This document shows positions 43,974-53,977 of a DNA stretch of 64,000 nt, in pieces (position 1 is the first letter of the stretch; each line of letters begins with the position of its first letter). This DNA comes from Bifidobacterium simiiventris (GTDB taxonomy: Bacteria; Actinomycetota; Actinomycetes; Actinomycetales; Bifidobacteriaceae). Under the pieces are notes generated by a model that did no database searches, had not been told where the DNA came from, and saw only the letters and a list, made by a program, of their open reading frames with translations. The translations under genes and the position numbers were made by a program. The stretch is taken from positions 310,001 through 374,000 of the forward strand of contig NZ_JAHBBG010000002.1 in NCBI RefSeq assembly GCF_019331715.1. Direction: 5' to 3'.

Positions 43974-44420
43974 ATGACCACAGTCATCGTCGTCAACGGA
44001 CCGAACCTCGGCCGTCTCGGTGTCCGTCAGCCCGACGTCTACGGGCGTCAGGATCTTGAGGAGCTGCGCCGCCTGTGCACCGCATGGGGCGCCGAACTCG
44101 GTCTCGACGTCGAAGTACGACAGACCGACGACGAGTCCGAAATGGTGCACTGGATGCACCAGGCCGCCGACGAGAAGACGCCAGTCGTCATGAACCCGGC
44201 CGCGTTCACACACTACTCGTATGCGCTCTCCGACGCGGCGCACATGGTCGGCGACGCCGGCTTGCCGCTCATGGAGGTGCACATCTCCAACCCGTCCGCC
44301 CGCGACGAATTCCGCAAGCGCTCCGTCATCAGCCCGGTGGCCACCGGCACCATCACCGGGCTCGGTTTCTACGGCTACAAGCTCGCCCTCGAAGCCATCG
44401 CGCACCTCGTCAACGAGTAG
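43974..44420 (+). CDS. aroQ: 3-dehydroquinate dehydratase, type II
   Basis: A 148-residue type II dehydroquinase. It has VVNGPNLGRLGVRQPDVYG at the N-terminus with the catalytic Arg/Tyr region, VMNPAAFTHYSYALSDA for substrate binding, and MEVHISNPSARDEFRKRSVISPVATGTITGLGFYGYKLALEAI (conserved His and the C-terminal helix). It dehydrates 3-dehydroquinate to 3-dehydroshikimate and forms dodecamers. ATG 43974 has AAAAAGGAGCC upstream. It is the last gene of aroC-aroKB-aroQ; a terminator hairpin follows. No aroE is present in this cluster. Confidence 0.95.
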   Translation: MTTVIVVNGPNLGRLGVRQPDVYGRQDLEELRRLCTAWGAELGLDVEVRQTDDESEMVHWMHQAADEKTPVVMNPAAFTHYSYALSDAAHMVGDAGLPLMEVHISNPSARDEFRKRSVISPVATGTITGLGFYGYKLALEAIAHLVNE

Positions 44421-44469
44421 GCGGACCGCGGCCACGCGCACCAGCGTGTCCTGCATGATTCCATTACCG

Positions 44470-44518
44470 GGCCCGTCCAGGCATGATCCCACGCGAACCG
44501 TGGATGCTTGGGCGGGCC
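44470..44518 (+). terminator. Terminator downstream of aroQ
   Basis: A 15-bp stem (GGCCCGTCCAGGCAT with ATGCTTGGGCGGGCC, two G-U pairs) around a loop that itself contains CCACG/CGTGG, followed by TGTTTG. Located 50 bp after aroQ. Confidence 0.65.
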
Positions 44519-44553
44519 TGTTTGCGGTAACACGCCGGGTCATATGTGGATGA

Positions 44554-44559
44554 TAGAGT
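44554..44559 (+). promoter_or_regulatory. Candidate -10 of leaderless pyrG
   Basis: TAGAGT ends 8 nt before the pyrG ATG and no SD is present. No convincing -35. Confidence 0.35.
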
Positions 44560-44567
44560 GAAATTCC

Positions 44568-46235
<1,668 letters not shown>

Positions 46236-46249
46236 TGTGATGCGCCGTA

Positions 46250-46267
46250 CTGTGAAATGATTCACAG
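46250..46267. promoter_or_regulatory. TGTGA-N6-TCACA palindrome upstream of the L,D-transpeptidase gene
   Basis: CTGTGAA-ATGA-TTCACAG, perfect 7-bp arms; the core 46251-46266 is an exact match to the CRP/GlxR-type consensus. It lies 15 bp after pyrG and 114 bp before the transpeptidase start. Confidence 0.55.
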
Positions 46268-46276
46268 CCTGTGACG

Positions 46277-46314
46277 ATCATGGCCATGAGCTCGTATGAG
46301 TTCATGGCCATGAT
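46277..46314. repeat. Inverted repeat upstream of the L,D-transpeptidase gene
   Basis: 13-bp perfect arms (ATCATGGCCATGA and complement) with an inner CTC-GTAT-GAG stem, directly before a CATAAT hexamer (46316-46321) that could be a -10. A smaller hairpin TGCCGG-N6-CCGGCA follows at 46340-46357. It could be a pyrG terminator without T-run or an operator/attenuator for the next gene. Confidence 0.7.
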
Positions 46315-46379
46315 GCATAATGAGGGGCAGTGCACGATATGCCGGTACCATCCGGCAACTGAAGGAAACGAACCGCGAT

Positions 46380-47990
46380 ATGAACGAGAACAATATGAGC
46401 AAGGCCGGTGCCTCTGCTGACGGCGAGTCCACCGCCGTCTTCGCTCCGCTTGATCTGAGCGCTTTCGCCGCGTCCGCACCGTCGGACGAGGCCCGGTCCT
46501 CGATCCGCCCTCGCAAGCGCCATGTGATATGGCCGTGGATCGTACTGGCCGTCCTCGCGGTTCTCGGAGCCGTTGCGGGAGGCGGCATCTGGTTCTTCCA
46601 ATCCCATGCGCTCCCCGGGGTCACCCTGTGGGGCACGCCGGTCACCGGTCGTTCGTACGAGCAGATCGTCTCCCAGATCGACGATGCCGTGAACGGCACG
46701 GCCGTCAACGCCTCCTACAACGGCACCACCGCGAAGGTCACGCTCAAGGATCTCGGCCTGAGCGTCGACTCCGACGCGATCGCGACGCAGGTCATGGACG
46801 CCAAGCGCGACGATGCATGGTGGCAGCGCTACGCCTTCTGGAACACCGCGGACGTCAGCACGGAGCCGGCCAATGCGGATGCCGCGGTGCCGGATACGCT
46901 GAACGCCAAGCTGTCCATCGAGGAAGTCAAGCCGGTCGATGCCGCAGTGCAACTCAACGCCGACGCCAGTGGATTCGACGTCGTCCCCGGCCAGCAGGGC
47001 CAAGGTGCCGACCCGGTTCCCGTGGCGCAGGCGGCGGTGAAGGCCGTTGAGACGCTCGGCGGCGCATCGACCCAGACCGTCGAGGTGAAGCTCGACGCGA
47101 CCTCGCCGGCGGTGAGCGACGATATCGCCAACCAAGCGAAAGCAACCCTCGACAATCTGGTGCAAAACCCCGTCTCGATCACCATCGACGACCATCAGAT
47201 CGCCACGATCGATGCCGCGGCACTGGCTGCATCGACGCGCATCGACGCCAATGAGAACGGCAAGCTCGCCGACAGCGAGACGCGCAGCGGATACGTCGTC
47301 TTCGACGCGAACAAACTGCAGCAGTACTACGACGACTCCATCAAGACGACACTGCAAACAAACCGCGAGGATCGAGACGTCATCGTCAACAACAACGGCG
47401 ACGAGATCGACGTGCTCAAGGAAGGCCATGACGGCGTGACCATCGCCGCCGACGGCGACACGAACGTCGGCCACGACGCGGTCGCGGCCCTCGCCAACGG
47501 CGGCGGATCCGTCACCGTCGAAGGCACCGTCGACCCGATGCAGACCAAGAAAACCAAGCGCCACGTCATCGTCGACCTGTCCGACAACAAGGTATACGCC
47601 TACGAGAACGACAAGCTCATCCGAATGATGAACATGTCCGCCGGCCAGGGCAACGACCGCAAGACCGGCGAATGCACGGGCGGCGACCTGTGCACGCCGA
47701 CCGGCGACTTCACCATCTGGCTCAAGTACGAGTCGCAGGACATGAGCGGCAACCTCACCCTGTCCGACGGTTCCAAGGAATCATGGGACGTCAAGGGCGT
47801 CGGCTACGTCAATTACTTCTCGCACTCCGGCTGCGCGATCCACCGCATCGCCACGCAGACCGCCATGAACGACTCGCAGGTCGCCGCGCTCGGCAACACC
47901 TCCCACGGCTGCGTCGGCATCGGCTGGGACCAGGCCGAATGGTTCTACGGCTGGGCCGTCATGGGCACCTCCGTGCACGTTCAGGTCTGA
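46380..47990 (+). CDS. L,D-transpeptidase with PG-binding_4-like domains
   Basis: A 536-residue cell-wall enzyme. The cytoplasmic N-terminus of about 48 residues is followed by one membrane segment (49-73). The external part has two repeats of the YoaR/PG_binding_4 kind (SYNGTTAKVTLKDLGLSVDSDAIATQ ...) and the C-terminal YkuD domain from about residue 400: RHVIVDLSDNKVYAYENDKLIRMM, TPTGDFTIW and the catalytic SHGC with Cys511 (His509). It makes 3-3 or lipid-linked cross-links using tetrapeptide donors and is penicillin-insensitive. ATG 46380 has AAGGAAA about 13 bp upstream; Met at 46395 is an alternative. Three palindromes precede it. Confidence 0.92.
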   Translation: MNENNMSKAGASADGESTAVFAPLDLSAFAASAPSDEARSSIRPRKRHVIWPWIVLAVLAVLGAVAGGGIWFFQSHALPGVTLWGTPVTGRSYEQIVSQIDDAVNGTAVNASYNGTTAKVTLKDLGLSVDSDAIATQVMDAKRDDAWWQRYAFWNTADVSTEPANADAAVPDTLNAKLSIEEVKPVDAAVQLNADASGFDVVPGQQGQGADPVPVAQAAVKAVETLGGASTQTVEVKLDATSPAVSDDIANQAKATLDNLVQNPVSITIDDHQIATIDAAALAASTRIDANENGKLADSETRSGYVVFDANKLQQYYDDSIKTTLQTNREDRDVIVNNNGDEIDVLKEGHDGVTIAADGDTNVGHDAVAALANGGGSVTVEGTVDPMQTKKTKRHVIVDLSDNKVYAYENDKLIRMMNMSAGQGNDRKTGECTGGDLCTPTGDFTIWLKYESQDMSGNLTLSDGSKESWDVKGVGYVNYFSHSGCAIHRIATQTAMNDSQVAALGNTSHGCVGIGWDQAEWFYGWAVMGTSVHVQV

Positions 47991-48010
47991 CCTTTCCCGG
48001 TGAGCCGATA

Positions 48011-48036
48011 CGAACCCCGCCCCAGGGCGGGGTTCG
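48011..48036 (+). terminator. Terminator downstream of the L,D-transpeptidase gene
   Basis: CGAACCCCGCCC and its perfect complement (12 bp) with a minimal loop, 20 bp after the stop. A GTCCGTTTC tract follows. Confidence 0.8.
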
Positions 48037-48117
48037 TCCGTTTCGGGCCGTGCCGCGCCGGCGGCGTGCTGTTACGCTCATCACGTTTGCGCTGAGCCAA
48101 TATTCGACGCGGACGCT

Positions 48118-48146
48118 TAAGTCGGACCCCGGTATCTGTTAGGTTT
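48118..48146 (+). promoter_or_regulatory. Candidate promoter of the suf operon
   Basis: TTAAGT (48118-48123), 17-bp spacer, TAGGTT (48141-48146), ending 40 bp before the sufB GTG. No SufR-type regulator gene precedes sufB, unlike in many actinobacteria, and no clear operator is seen. Confidence 0.4.
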
Positions 48147-48186
48147 ACGTAGGAACGTTGTGAAGTCGATTGGAGGGAAGCGTACG

Positions 48187-49683
48187 GTGAGCGAAAACCA
48201 AGCGCCAAACGCCGCGGCTGACGTGGAGATGAGCCAGTATGTGGCCGATCGTGCCCGCGTCAACGAGGAGAAAATCAAACAGGATGACGAGATCATCCAG
48301 CAGTTCGGCGACTACAGCTACGGCTGGCATGATTCCGATGCGGCCGGCGAGGCCGCGAAGCGAGGCATTGACGAGAACGTCGTACGAGCCATCAGTGCTG
48401 ACAAGGGTGAGCCGCAATGGATGCTCGACATGCGTCTGCGTGGCTTCAAGGCATTCCTTGACAAGCCGATGCCTGACTGGGGCGTCGACCTGTCCGGCTT
48501 CAACGCCGACGACTTCAAGTACTACGTCAAGCCGATCGACAAGCAGGCCAAGACGTGGGAAGAACTGCCGGACGACATCCGCTCCACGTACGACCGTCTC
48601 GGCATTCCGGAGGCCGAGAAGAAGCGTCTCGTCTCCGGCGTCGCCGCGCAGTACGAATCCGAGGTCATCTACAACTCCATTCAGGAGGACCTCAAGAAGC
48701 AGGGCGTGATCTTCGTCGACACCGACACCGCCGTGCGCGAATACCCTGATCTCGTGCGCAAGTACTTCGGCACCGTCGTCTCCCCGGAAGACAACAAGTT
48801 CGGCGCGCTCAACACCGCCGCATGGTCCGGCGGCTCGTTCGTCTACGTCCCCAAGGGCGTGCACGTCGACATCCCGCTGCAGGCCTATTTCCGCATCAAC
48901 ACGCCGGCCATGGGACAGTTCGAACGCACGCTCATCATCGCCGACGAGGGCTCCTACGTGCACTACGTCGAAGGCTGCACCGCCCCGATCTGGTCCGAGG
49001 ATTCGCTGCACGCCGCCATCGTCGAGATCATCGTCGAGAAGCATGCCCGCGTGCGCTACACCACCGTGCAGAACTGGTCGAACAACGTGTACAATCTCGT
49101 CACCCAGCGTGCCTACGTGCGCGAGGGCGGCACGATGGAATGGGTCGACGGCAACATCGGATCCAAGGCCACTATGAAGTACCCGGCCTGCATCCTCGCC
49201 GAACCGTACGCCACCGCGTCCACGATGTCGCTCGGCTTCGCCGGCAAGGGCCAGTACCAGGATACCGGCGCGAAGATGATCCACCTTGCCCCGCACACCA
49301 AGTCCACGATCGTTGCCAAGTCGATCTCGCGCGGCGGCGGACGTTCCGCCTACCGCGGCCTCGTCAAGATCGTCGACGGCGCGTATGGTTCCTCGAACTC
49401 GACCGTCTGCGACGCGCTGCTCGTCGACGACTTCAGCCGTTCCGACACATACCCGCATGTGGACGTGCGCGAGGATGACGTGACGATGGCGCATGAGGCG
49501 ACCGTCTCCAAGGTCTCCGAAGACCAGCTGTTCTACCTGATGAGCCGCGGCCTCGAGGAGAAGGAAGCCATGGGCATGATCGTGCGCGGCTTCGTGGAGC
49601 CGATCAGCCGCGAGCTGCCGATGGAATACGCGCTCGAACTGAACCGTTTGGTCGAACTGCAGATGGAAGGATCGGTGGGCTGA
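48187..49683 (+). CDS. sufB: Fe-S cluster assembly scaffold SufB
   Basis: A 498-residue SufB with the right-handed beta-helix core: [13 protein letters not shown] [73 protein letters not shown], and the C-terminal [44 protein letters not shown] that contacts SufC/SufD. Its conserved cysteines and histidines accept sulfur from SufS/SufU. GTG 48187 with GGAGGGAAG 6 bp upstream is preferred over ATG 48160. First gene of sufB-sufD-sufC, followed by sufS-sufU and a DUF59 gene: the cell's likely sole Fe-S assembly system. Confidence 0.96.
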   Translation: MSENQAPNAAADVEMSQYVADRARVNEEKIKQDDEIIQQFGDYSYGWHDSDAAGEAAKRGIDENVVRAISADKGEPQWMLDMRLRGFKAFLDKPMPDWGVDLSGFNADDFKYYVKPIDKQAKTWEELPDDIRSTYDRLGIPEAEKKRLVSGVAAQYESEVIYNSIQEDLKKQGVIFVDTDTAVREYPDLVRKYFGTVVSPEDNKFGALNTAAWSGGSFVYVPKGVHVDIPLQAYFRINTPAMGQFERTLIIADEGSYVHYVEGCTAPIWSEDSLHAAIVEIIVEKHARVRYTTVQNWSNNVYNLVTQRAYVREGGTMEWVDGNIGSKATMKYPACILAEPYATASTMSLGFAGKGQYQDTGAKMIHLAPHTKSTIVAKSISRGGGRSAYRGLVKIVDGAYGSSNSTVCDALLVDDFSRSDTYPHVDVREDDVTMAHEATVSKVSEDQLFYLMSRGLEEKEAMGMIVRGFVEPISRELPMEYALELNRLVELQMEGSVG

Positions 49684-49688
49684 TTCCC

Positions 49689-50918
49689 ATGGCATCGAAC
49701 ACAACTGAACTCAACATTCCCGTCGCTGACCCGAACGACCCGTACGCGATCCCGGCGGCCATGCCGTCGAGCGCCGACAAGGAACCGCGCTCGTTCGACG
49801 TGGCCGACTTCCCGCAGCCGACCCGCAAGCAGGAGGACTGGCGCTACACACCGCTCGAACGCATCGAGGAATTCTTCGACGTGTTCAAGCCGAGCGGCGA
49901 GACCACGCTGGTCATCTCCAACGTCGACGGCACGCCTGTCGACCCGGATCATGTGACCGTCAGCCAGACCAAGCTCGGCGAAGGCGGCTCCGGCACCGTA
50001 TCCAAGCCGAACGACCGCGCGTCCGTCGTCGAATGGAACTCCGGTCACACCGCCACCGTCGTCGAGCTGAAGGGCGAGCTCGCCCAGCCCGTGCTCATTC
50101 GCGTGATCGGCGGCGGCGAGGATCTCGACGCGCTGCATCTGGTCATCGCCGCGGCCGATGGCACGCACGGCGACGTCGTCGTCGAGCACAACGGCACCGC
50201 GCGCCTCGCCGAAGGCATCGAAATCACCACCGGCAAGGACTCCCACGTCTCCGCCACGTTCATCCAGGAATGGGACAAGGGCTCCAAGCACGTCGGCAAC
50301 CACCGCATCCACGTCGGCGAAAACGCCTCGCTGCGCCACTCCGTCGTCACACTCGGCGGCGACGTCGTGCGCATCCGCATGGACCAGGACTTCGGCGGGC
50401 CGCAAGGCGACCTCAACATGCTCGGCATCTACTTCGTCGACCCGGGCGAGCACATCGAACACCGCACGATGGTGGTGCACAACCATCCCGAATGCAAGTC
50501 CCGCGTGGTCTACAAGGGCGCGCTCGACGGCAAGGACGCGCACTCCACGTGGGTCGGCAACGCCCTGATCGCGCCCACCGCGCCCGGCACCGACTCCTAC
50601 GAGCTCAACCGCAACCTCGTGCTCACCCCCGGAGCGATCGCCGACTCCGAGCCGAACCTCGAAATCGAAAACGGCAACATCATCGGCGCCGGCCACGCCA
50701 GCTCCATCGGCCGCTTCGACGACGAGGAACTGTTCTACCTGCAGTCGCGCGGCATCCCCGAAACCGAGGCCCGCAAGCTCGTCGTGCGCGGCTTCTTCGG
50801 CGAACTCGTCGAGGAGATCGGCGTGCCCTCCGTCGCCCAGCATCTCATGGACGTGATCGACCGCCGCCTCGCCCGCGGCGAGGACGCGGCCATGCAGGCA
50901 GTGCTCGAAGACAAGTAA
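49689..50918 (+). CDS. sufD: Fe-S cluster assembly protein SufD
   Basis: A 409-residue paralogue of SufB and partner in the SufBC2D complex. Characteristic: PRSFDVADFPQPTRKQEDWRYTPLERIEEFF (N-terminal helical part with the KxEDWRYT signature), the beta-helix centre with HIEHRTMVVHNHPECKSRVVYKGALDGKDAHSTWVG, and the end LFYLQSRGIPETEARKLVVRGFFGELVEEIG. A conserved His in the core works with SufB cysteine at the assembly interface. It starts 5 bp after the sufB stop, without a strong SD, so translational coupling is likely. Confidence 0.95.
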   Translation: MASNTTELNIPVADPNDPYAIPAAMPSSADKEPRSFDVADFPQPTRKQEDWRYTPLERIEEFFDVFKPSGETTLVISNVDGTPVDPDHVTVSQTKLGEGGSGTVSKPNDRASVVEWNSGHTATVVELKGELAQPVLIRVIGGGEDLDALHLVIAAADGTHGDVVVEHNGTARLAEGIEITTGKDSHVSATFIQEWDKGSKHVGNHRIHVGENASLRHSVVTLGGDVVRIRMDQDFGGPQGDLNMLGIYFVDPGEHIEHRTMVVHNHPECKSRVVYKGALDGKDAHSTWVGNALIAPTAPGTDSYELNRNLVLTPGAIADSEPNLEIENGNIIGAGHASSIGRFDDEELFYLQSRGIPETEARKLVVRGFFGELVEEIGVPSVAQHLMDVIDRRLARGEDAAMQAVLEDK

Positions 50919-50954
50919 CCCAAGACTTTCATTCGTCAATCACAGGAGAATCCA

Positions 50955-51734
50955 ATGTCCACTCTGGAAATCAAGGACCTGTACGCCTCCGTCGAAACCA
51001 AGGAAGGCCGCAAGCAGATCCTCAAGGGCGTGAACCTGACCGTCAACTCCGGCGAGACGCACGCCATCATGGGCCCCAACGGCTCCGGCAAGTCCACACT
51101 CGCCTACACGCTGGCCGGCCACCCCAAGTACGAGGTCGATTCGGGTGAGGTGCTGCTCGACGGCGTCGACATCTTGAAGCAGACCCCGGACGAGCGTGCC
51201 AAGGAAGGCCTGTTCCTCGCCATGCAGTATCCGGTCGAAGTGCCGGGCGTGTCGATGACCAACTTCCTGCGCACCGCCAAGACCGAGGTCGACGGCAAGG
51301 CGCCGGCCATCCGCACCTGGACCAAAGAACTGTCCGAAGCCATGAAGCGTCTGCGCATGGATCCGAAGTTCGCCACGCGCTCCGTCAACGAAGGCTTCTC
51401 CGGCGGCGAGAAGAAGCGCGCCGAAGTGCTCCAGCTCGAACTGCTCAAGCCCAAGTTCGCGATCCTCGACGAAACCGACTCCGGTCTTGACGTCGACGCG
51501 CTGCGCATCGTGTCCGAAGGCGTGAACCGCGCCAAGGAGGCCAACAACTTCGGCATCCTCATGGTCACGCACTACACTCGCATCCTCAAGTACATCAAGC
51601 CGGACATCGTGCACGTCTTCGCCGACGGCCACTTCGTCAAGACCGGCGGCCCGGAGCTGGCCGACGAACTCGAAGAGCACGGCTACGACGCGTACCTGCC
51701 CGAGGGCGCCGACTCCGAATCCGCGCTGGCGTAA
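50955..51734 (+). CDS. sufC: Fe-S cluster assembly ATPase SufC
   Basis: A 259-residue soluble ABC-type ATPase. Walker A GPNGSGKST (40-48), the QYPVEVPGV Q-loop region, FSGGEKKRAEVLQ signature (SGGEKKR, the SufC form), Walker B FAILDETDSGLDVDAL and the switch His in MVTHYTRIL. SufC dimerises on ATP binding and opens the SufB-SufD interface. ATG 50955 has AGGAGA 6 bp upstream. The operon is interrupted after this gene by a 343-bp gap holding a large composite palindrome before sufS. Confidence 0.96.
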   Translation: MSTLEIKDLYASVETKEGRKQILKGVNLTVNSGETHAIMGPNGSGKSTLAYTLAGHPKYEVDSGEVLLDGVDILKQTPDERAKEGLFLAMQYPVEVPGVSMTNFLRTAKTEVDGKAPAIRTWTKELSEAMKRLRMDPKFATRSVNEGFSGGEKKRAEVLQLELLKPKFAILDETDSGLDVDALRIVSEGVNRAKEANNFGILMVTHYTRILKYIKPDIVHVFADGHFVKTGGPELADELEEHGYDAYLPEGADSESALA

Positions 51735-51760
51735 GTCGCTTTCGTTCAGCTAGTTCGCTC

Positions 51761-52036
51761 AGTTCCAGCGTTGCCGTGTGGAGCGGGGATATGCATATCG
51801 TGACACGCTCCGGGCCGCTCGGCCGAGTCTTACGGTCTCGATACGCATATCCCCGCCCCACACTCTCTTGCACTCAGCTGTTACGTTCTGACAACTTGAG
51901 TTTGTATTACGTAAGTTGATCAACGACGGAGCGGTAGGGTGGGGGATGTTCTGTTCGCGACCGTAAGACTTGGGCGAGCGCCCCGGAGCGTGTCGAGAAT
52001 AGAACATCCCAGCCTACCGCGGCCACTGCTGGAACT
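51761..52036. repeat. 276-bp composite nested palindrome between sufC and sufS
   Basis: Outer 9-bp termini AGTTCCAGC and GCTGGAACT bound the region. Inside are two hairpin units. Unit 1 has 25-bp arms at 51776-51800 and 51839-51863 (two mismatches). Unit 2 has about 20-22-bp arms at 51931-51952 and 52001-52020. The cores (51801-51835 and 51961-51995) are inverted copies of each other, 31 of 35 identical. The 67-bp spacer between the units is AT-richer and contains TACGTA and TTGATCAA. No ORF. It could be an eroded MITE-like element or an RNA structure that sets the sufBDC/sufSU ratio. Confidence 0.85.
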
Positions 52037-52077
52037 ACAGTGAAGGGCTGTGCCGGACGTATAAATAAGGGGAATAT

Positions 52078-53349
52078 ATGGTTGATTTTGCAGCGATTCG
52101 GGGGCAGTTCCCGATTTTGGATCAGGAGGTGCATGGGCATCCGCTCGTGTATCTCGATTCGGCGGCGACCTCGCAGAAACCGCAGTGCGTGATCGACGCG
52201 GAGGCTGACTTTTACCGTACGATCAACGCCGGTGTGCATCGTGGTGCGCACGAGCTGGCGGCCCGTTCGACCGTCGCGTTTGAGGAGGCGCGTGCCAAGG
52301 TCGCGCGTCTGGTCGGCGCGAACGCCGAGGAAGGACAGGAGGAGGTCGTCGTCACCGGTGGCGCGACAGCCGGCCTGAACCTGCTGGCAACGGCATTCGG
52401 CAACGCAAGCCTCGGGCGCGGGGGAGCGGCCGCCAAGCGGTTCGCCTTGAAGCCCGGTGACGAGATCGTCGTGTCCAAGGCCGAGCACCATTCGGTGCTG
52501 CTGCCGTTCCAGGAACTGGCCTACCGCACTGGCGCGACGCTCAAATGGTTCGACCTGACCGAAGACGGCCGCATCCGCTCCGATATGGCCGACGAGGTCA
52601 TCACCGAGCGCACCAAGGTCGTGGCGATCACGCACGTGGGCAACACCACCGGCGCGATCACCGACATAGCTCCCATCGTGCGCCGTGCCCATGAGGTCGG
52701 TGCCGTGTTCATTCTTGACGCATGCCAGTCGGTGCCGCATCTCAAGGTCGATTTCCATGCGATGGACGTCGACTTCGCCGCGTGGAGCGCGCACAAGATG
52801 TACGGTCCGACCGGCGTCGGCTTTCTGTACGGCAAGCGCGAGCTGCTCGAGGCGCTGCCGCCGGCGAACTTCGGCGGGTCGATGGTCGAACTCGCGTGGA
52901 TGGACAAGCCCGCGCAGTACATGGAACCGCCGGCACGCTTCGAGGCCGGTACGCAGCCGGTCGCGCAGGTCGTGGCCGCCGGTGTGGCCGCCGAATGGAT
53001 GATGACCATCGGGTTGGAGAACATCGAGGCGCATGAGAAGACCATCGCCGCGGAACTCCTGAAGCTCGGAGACATCGACGGCGTGCGCATCTTGGGACCG
53101 CGCGAGAACGTGGATCGCATCGGCACTGTCGCGTTCGACGTGGCCGGCGTGCACCCGCACGATGTCGGCCAGTTCATCGACGCGCAGGGCATCGCCATCC
53201 GCGTCGGCCACCACTGCGCCCAGCCGGTGCACCGTCACTTCGGCCTGTACGCGTCCAACCGTGCGTCGAGCGGCGTGTACAACAGCGTCGACGACGCGGC
53301 TGCGCTGGTCGAGGCAGTGGCGAAAGTCCGTCCGTTCTTTAAGGTGTGA
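52078..53349 (+). CDS. sufS: Cysteine desulfurase SufS
   Basis: A 423-residue group II PLP enzyme taking sulfur from cysteine. N-terminal VYLDSAATSQKPQCVID and HRGAHELAARSTVAFEEAR, VSKAEHHSVLLPFQELAY, DACQSVPHLKVDFHAMDVDFAAWSAHKMYGPTGVGFLYG with PLP lysine Lys240, and catalytic Cys380 in GHHCAQPVHRHFG. A short insertion of low-complexity residues lies near 80-125 (ANAEEGQEEVV, SLGRGGAAAKR). ATG 52078 has AAGGGGAA 5-6 bp upstream. It passes sulfur to SufU, encoded 3 bp downstream. Confidence 0.96.
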   Translation: MVDFAAIRGQFPILDQEVHGHPLVYLDSAATSQKPQCVIDAEADFYRTINAGVHRGAHELAARSTVAFEEARAKVARLVGANAEEGQEEVVVTGGATAGLNLLATAFGNASLGRGGAAAKRFALKPGDEIVVSKAEHHSVLLPFQELAYRTGATLKWFDLTEDGRIRSDMADEVITERTKVVAITHVGNTTGAITDIAPIVRRAHEVGAVFILDACQSVPHLKVDFHAMDVDFAAWSAHKMYGPTGVGFLYGKRELLEALPPANFGGSMVELAWMDKPAQYMEPPARFEAGTQPVAQVVAAGVAAEWMMTIGLENIEAHEKTIAAELLKLGDIDGVRILGPRENVDRIGTVAFDVAGVHPHDVGQFIDAQGIAIRVGHHCAQPVHRHFGLYASNRASSGVYNSVDDAAALVEAVAKVRPFFKV

Positions 53350-53352
53350 TAC

Positions 53353-53901
53353 ATGAACGATTTTGGTATGAGCGGCGATGATCTCGAACAGATGTATCAG
53401 GAGGTCATCCTTGAAGCCGCGCGTGATCCGCACGGCAAGGAATCCTTCGCGCCCGATCTCGCGTCGGAAGACAGCGCGTCGGCCGGCGACAGCACGATCC
53501 GAGCCAGCCATGAATACTGCACGCCGGGAGAATCCCACCAGTTCAACCCGACCTGCGGCGACGAGGCGACCGTGCACGTCGAAGTCTCCGACGCCGAACC
53601 GCATCGCATCGAACGTCTCGTATGGGACGGCCATGGTTGCTCCATCTCGCAGGCGAGCCTGTCGGTGATGGTCGATCTGTGCGCGGGCAAGACCGTGGAC
53701 GAAGCGATGGACCTGTTCCGCGACTTCCACGAGCTGATGGAATCGCGCGGTGCCGGACTGAACGACGACGCCAAGGAGGAGAAGCTCGAGGACGCGGTCG
53801 TGTTCCAAGGCGTGTCCAAATATCCGATGCGCATCAAATGCGCCCTGCTCGGCTGGGAAGGCATGCGCGATTCGGTGGCCAAGGCGCTGGCAGCGAAATG
53901 A
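53353..53901 (+). CDS. sufU: Fe-S assembly sulfur-transfer protein SufU
   Basis: A 182-residue SufU, the zinc protein that accepts persulfide sulfur from SufS. The four ligands are in place: Cys68 and Asp70 (NPTCGDEATV), Cys96 (DGHGCSISQAS) and Cys163 (MRIKCALLGWEG), and the SufU-specific insert between the second and third cysteines is present. The protein is longer than Bacillus SufU (about 147 residues) because of about 25-30 extra residues between the first helix (MYQEVILEAARDPHG) and Cys68. The start is 3 bp after the sufS stop. A hairpin follows the gene. Confidence 0.94.
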   Translation: MNDFGMSGDDLEQMYQEVILEAARDPHGKESFAPDLASEDSASAGDSTIRASHEYCTPGESHQFNPTCGDEATVHVEVSDAEPHRIERLVWDGHGCSISQASLSVMVDLCAGKTVDEAMDLFRDFHELMESRGAGLNDDAKEEKLEDAVVFQGVSKYPMRIKCALLGWEGMRDSVAKALAAK

Positions 53902-53906
53902 TGGTT

Positions 53907-53934
53907 CCGGCTCTCCTCGGGAGAGGGGAGCCGG
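53907..53934 (+). repeat. Hairpin between sufU and the DUF59 gene
   Basis: CCGGCTCTCCTC paired with GAGGGGAGCCGG (one G-U) around GGGA, 5 bp after the sufU stop. No T-run, so it may act as an mRNA stabiliser or partial terminator in the operon. Confidence 0.6.
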
Positions 53935-53977
53935 AGTATATTGAATACCAACTGTTTCCCACAATGTCTGGAGTGAT

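Noticed and set aside
51735..52077. A missing or degraded gene between sufC and sufS
   Set aside because: No frame with protein-like composition on either strand; the sequence is explained by nested inverted repeats.
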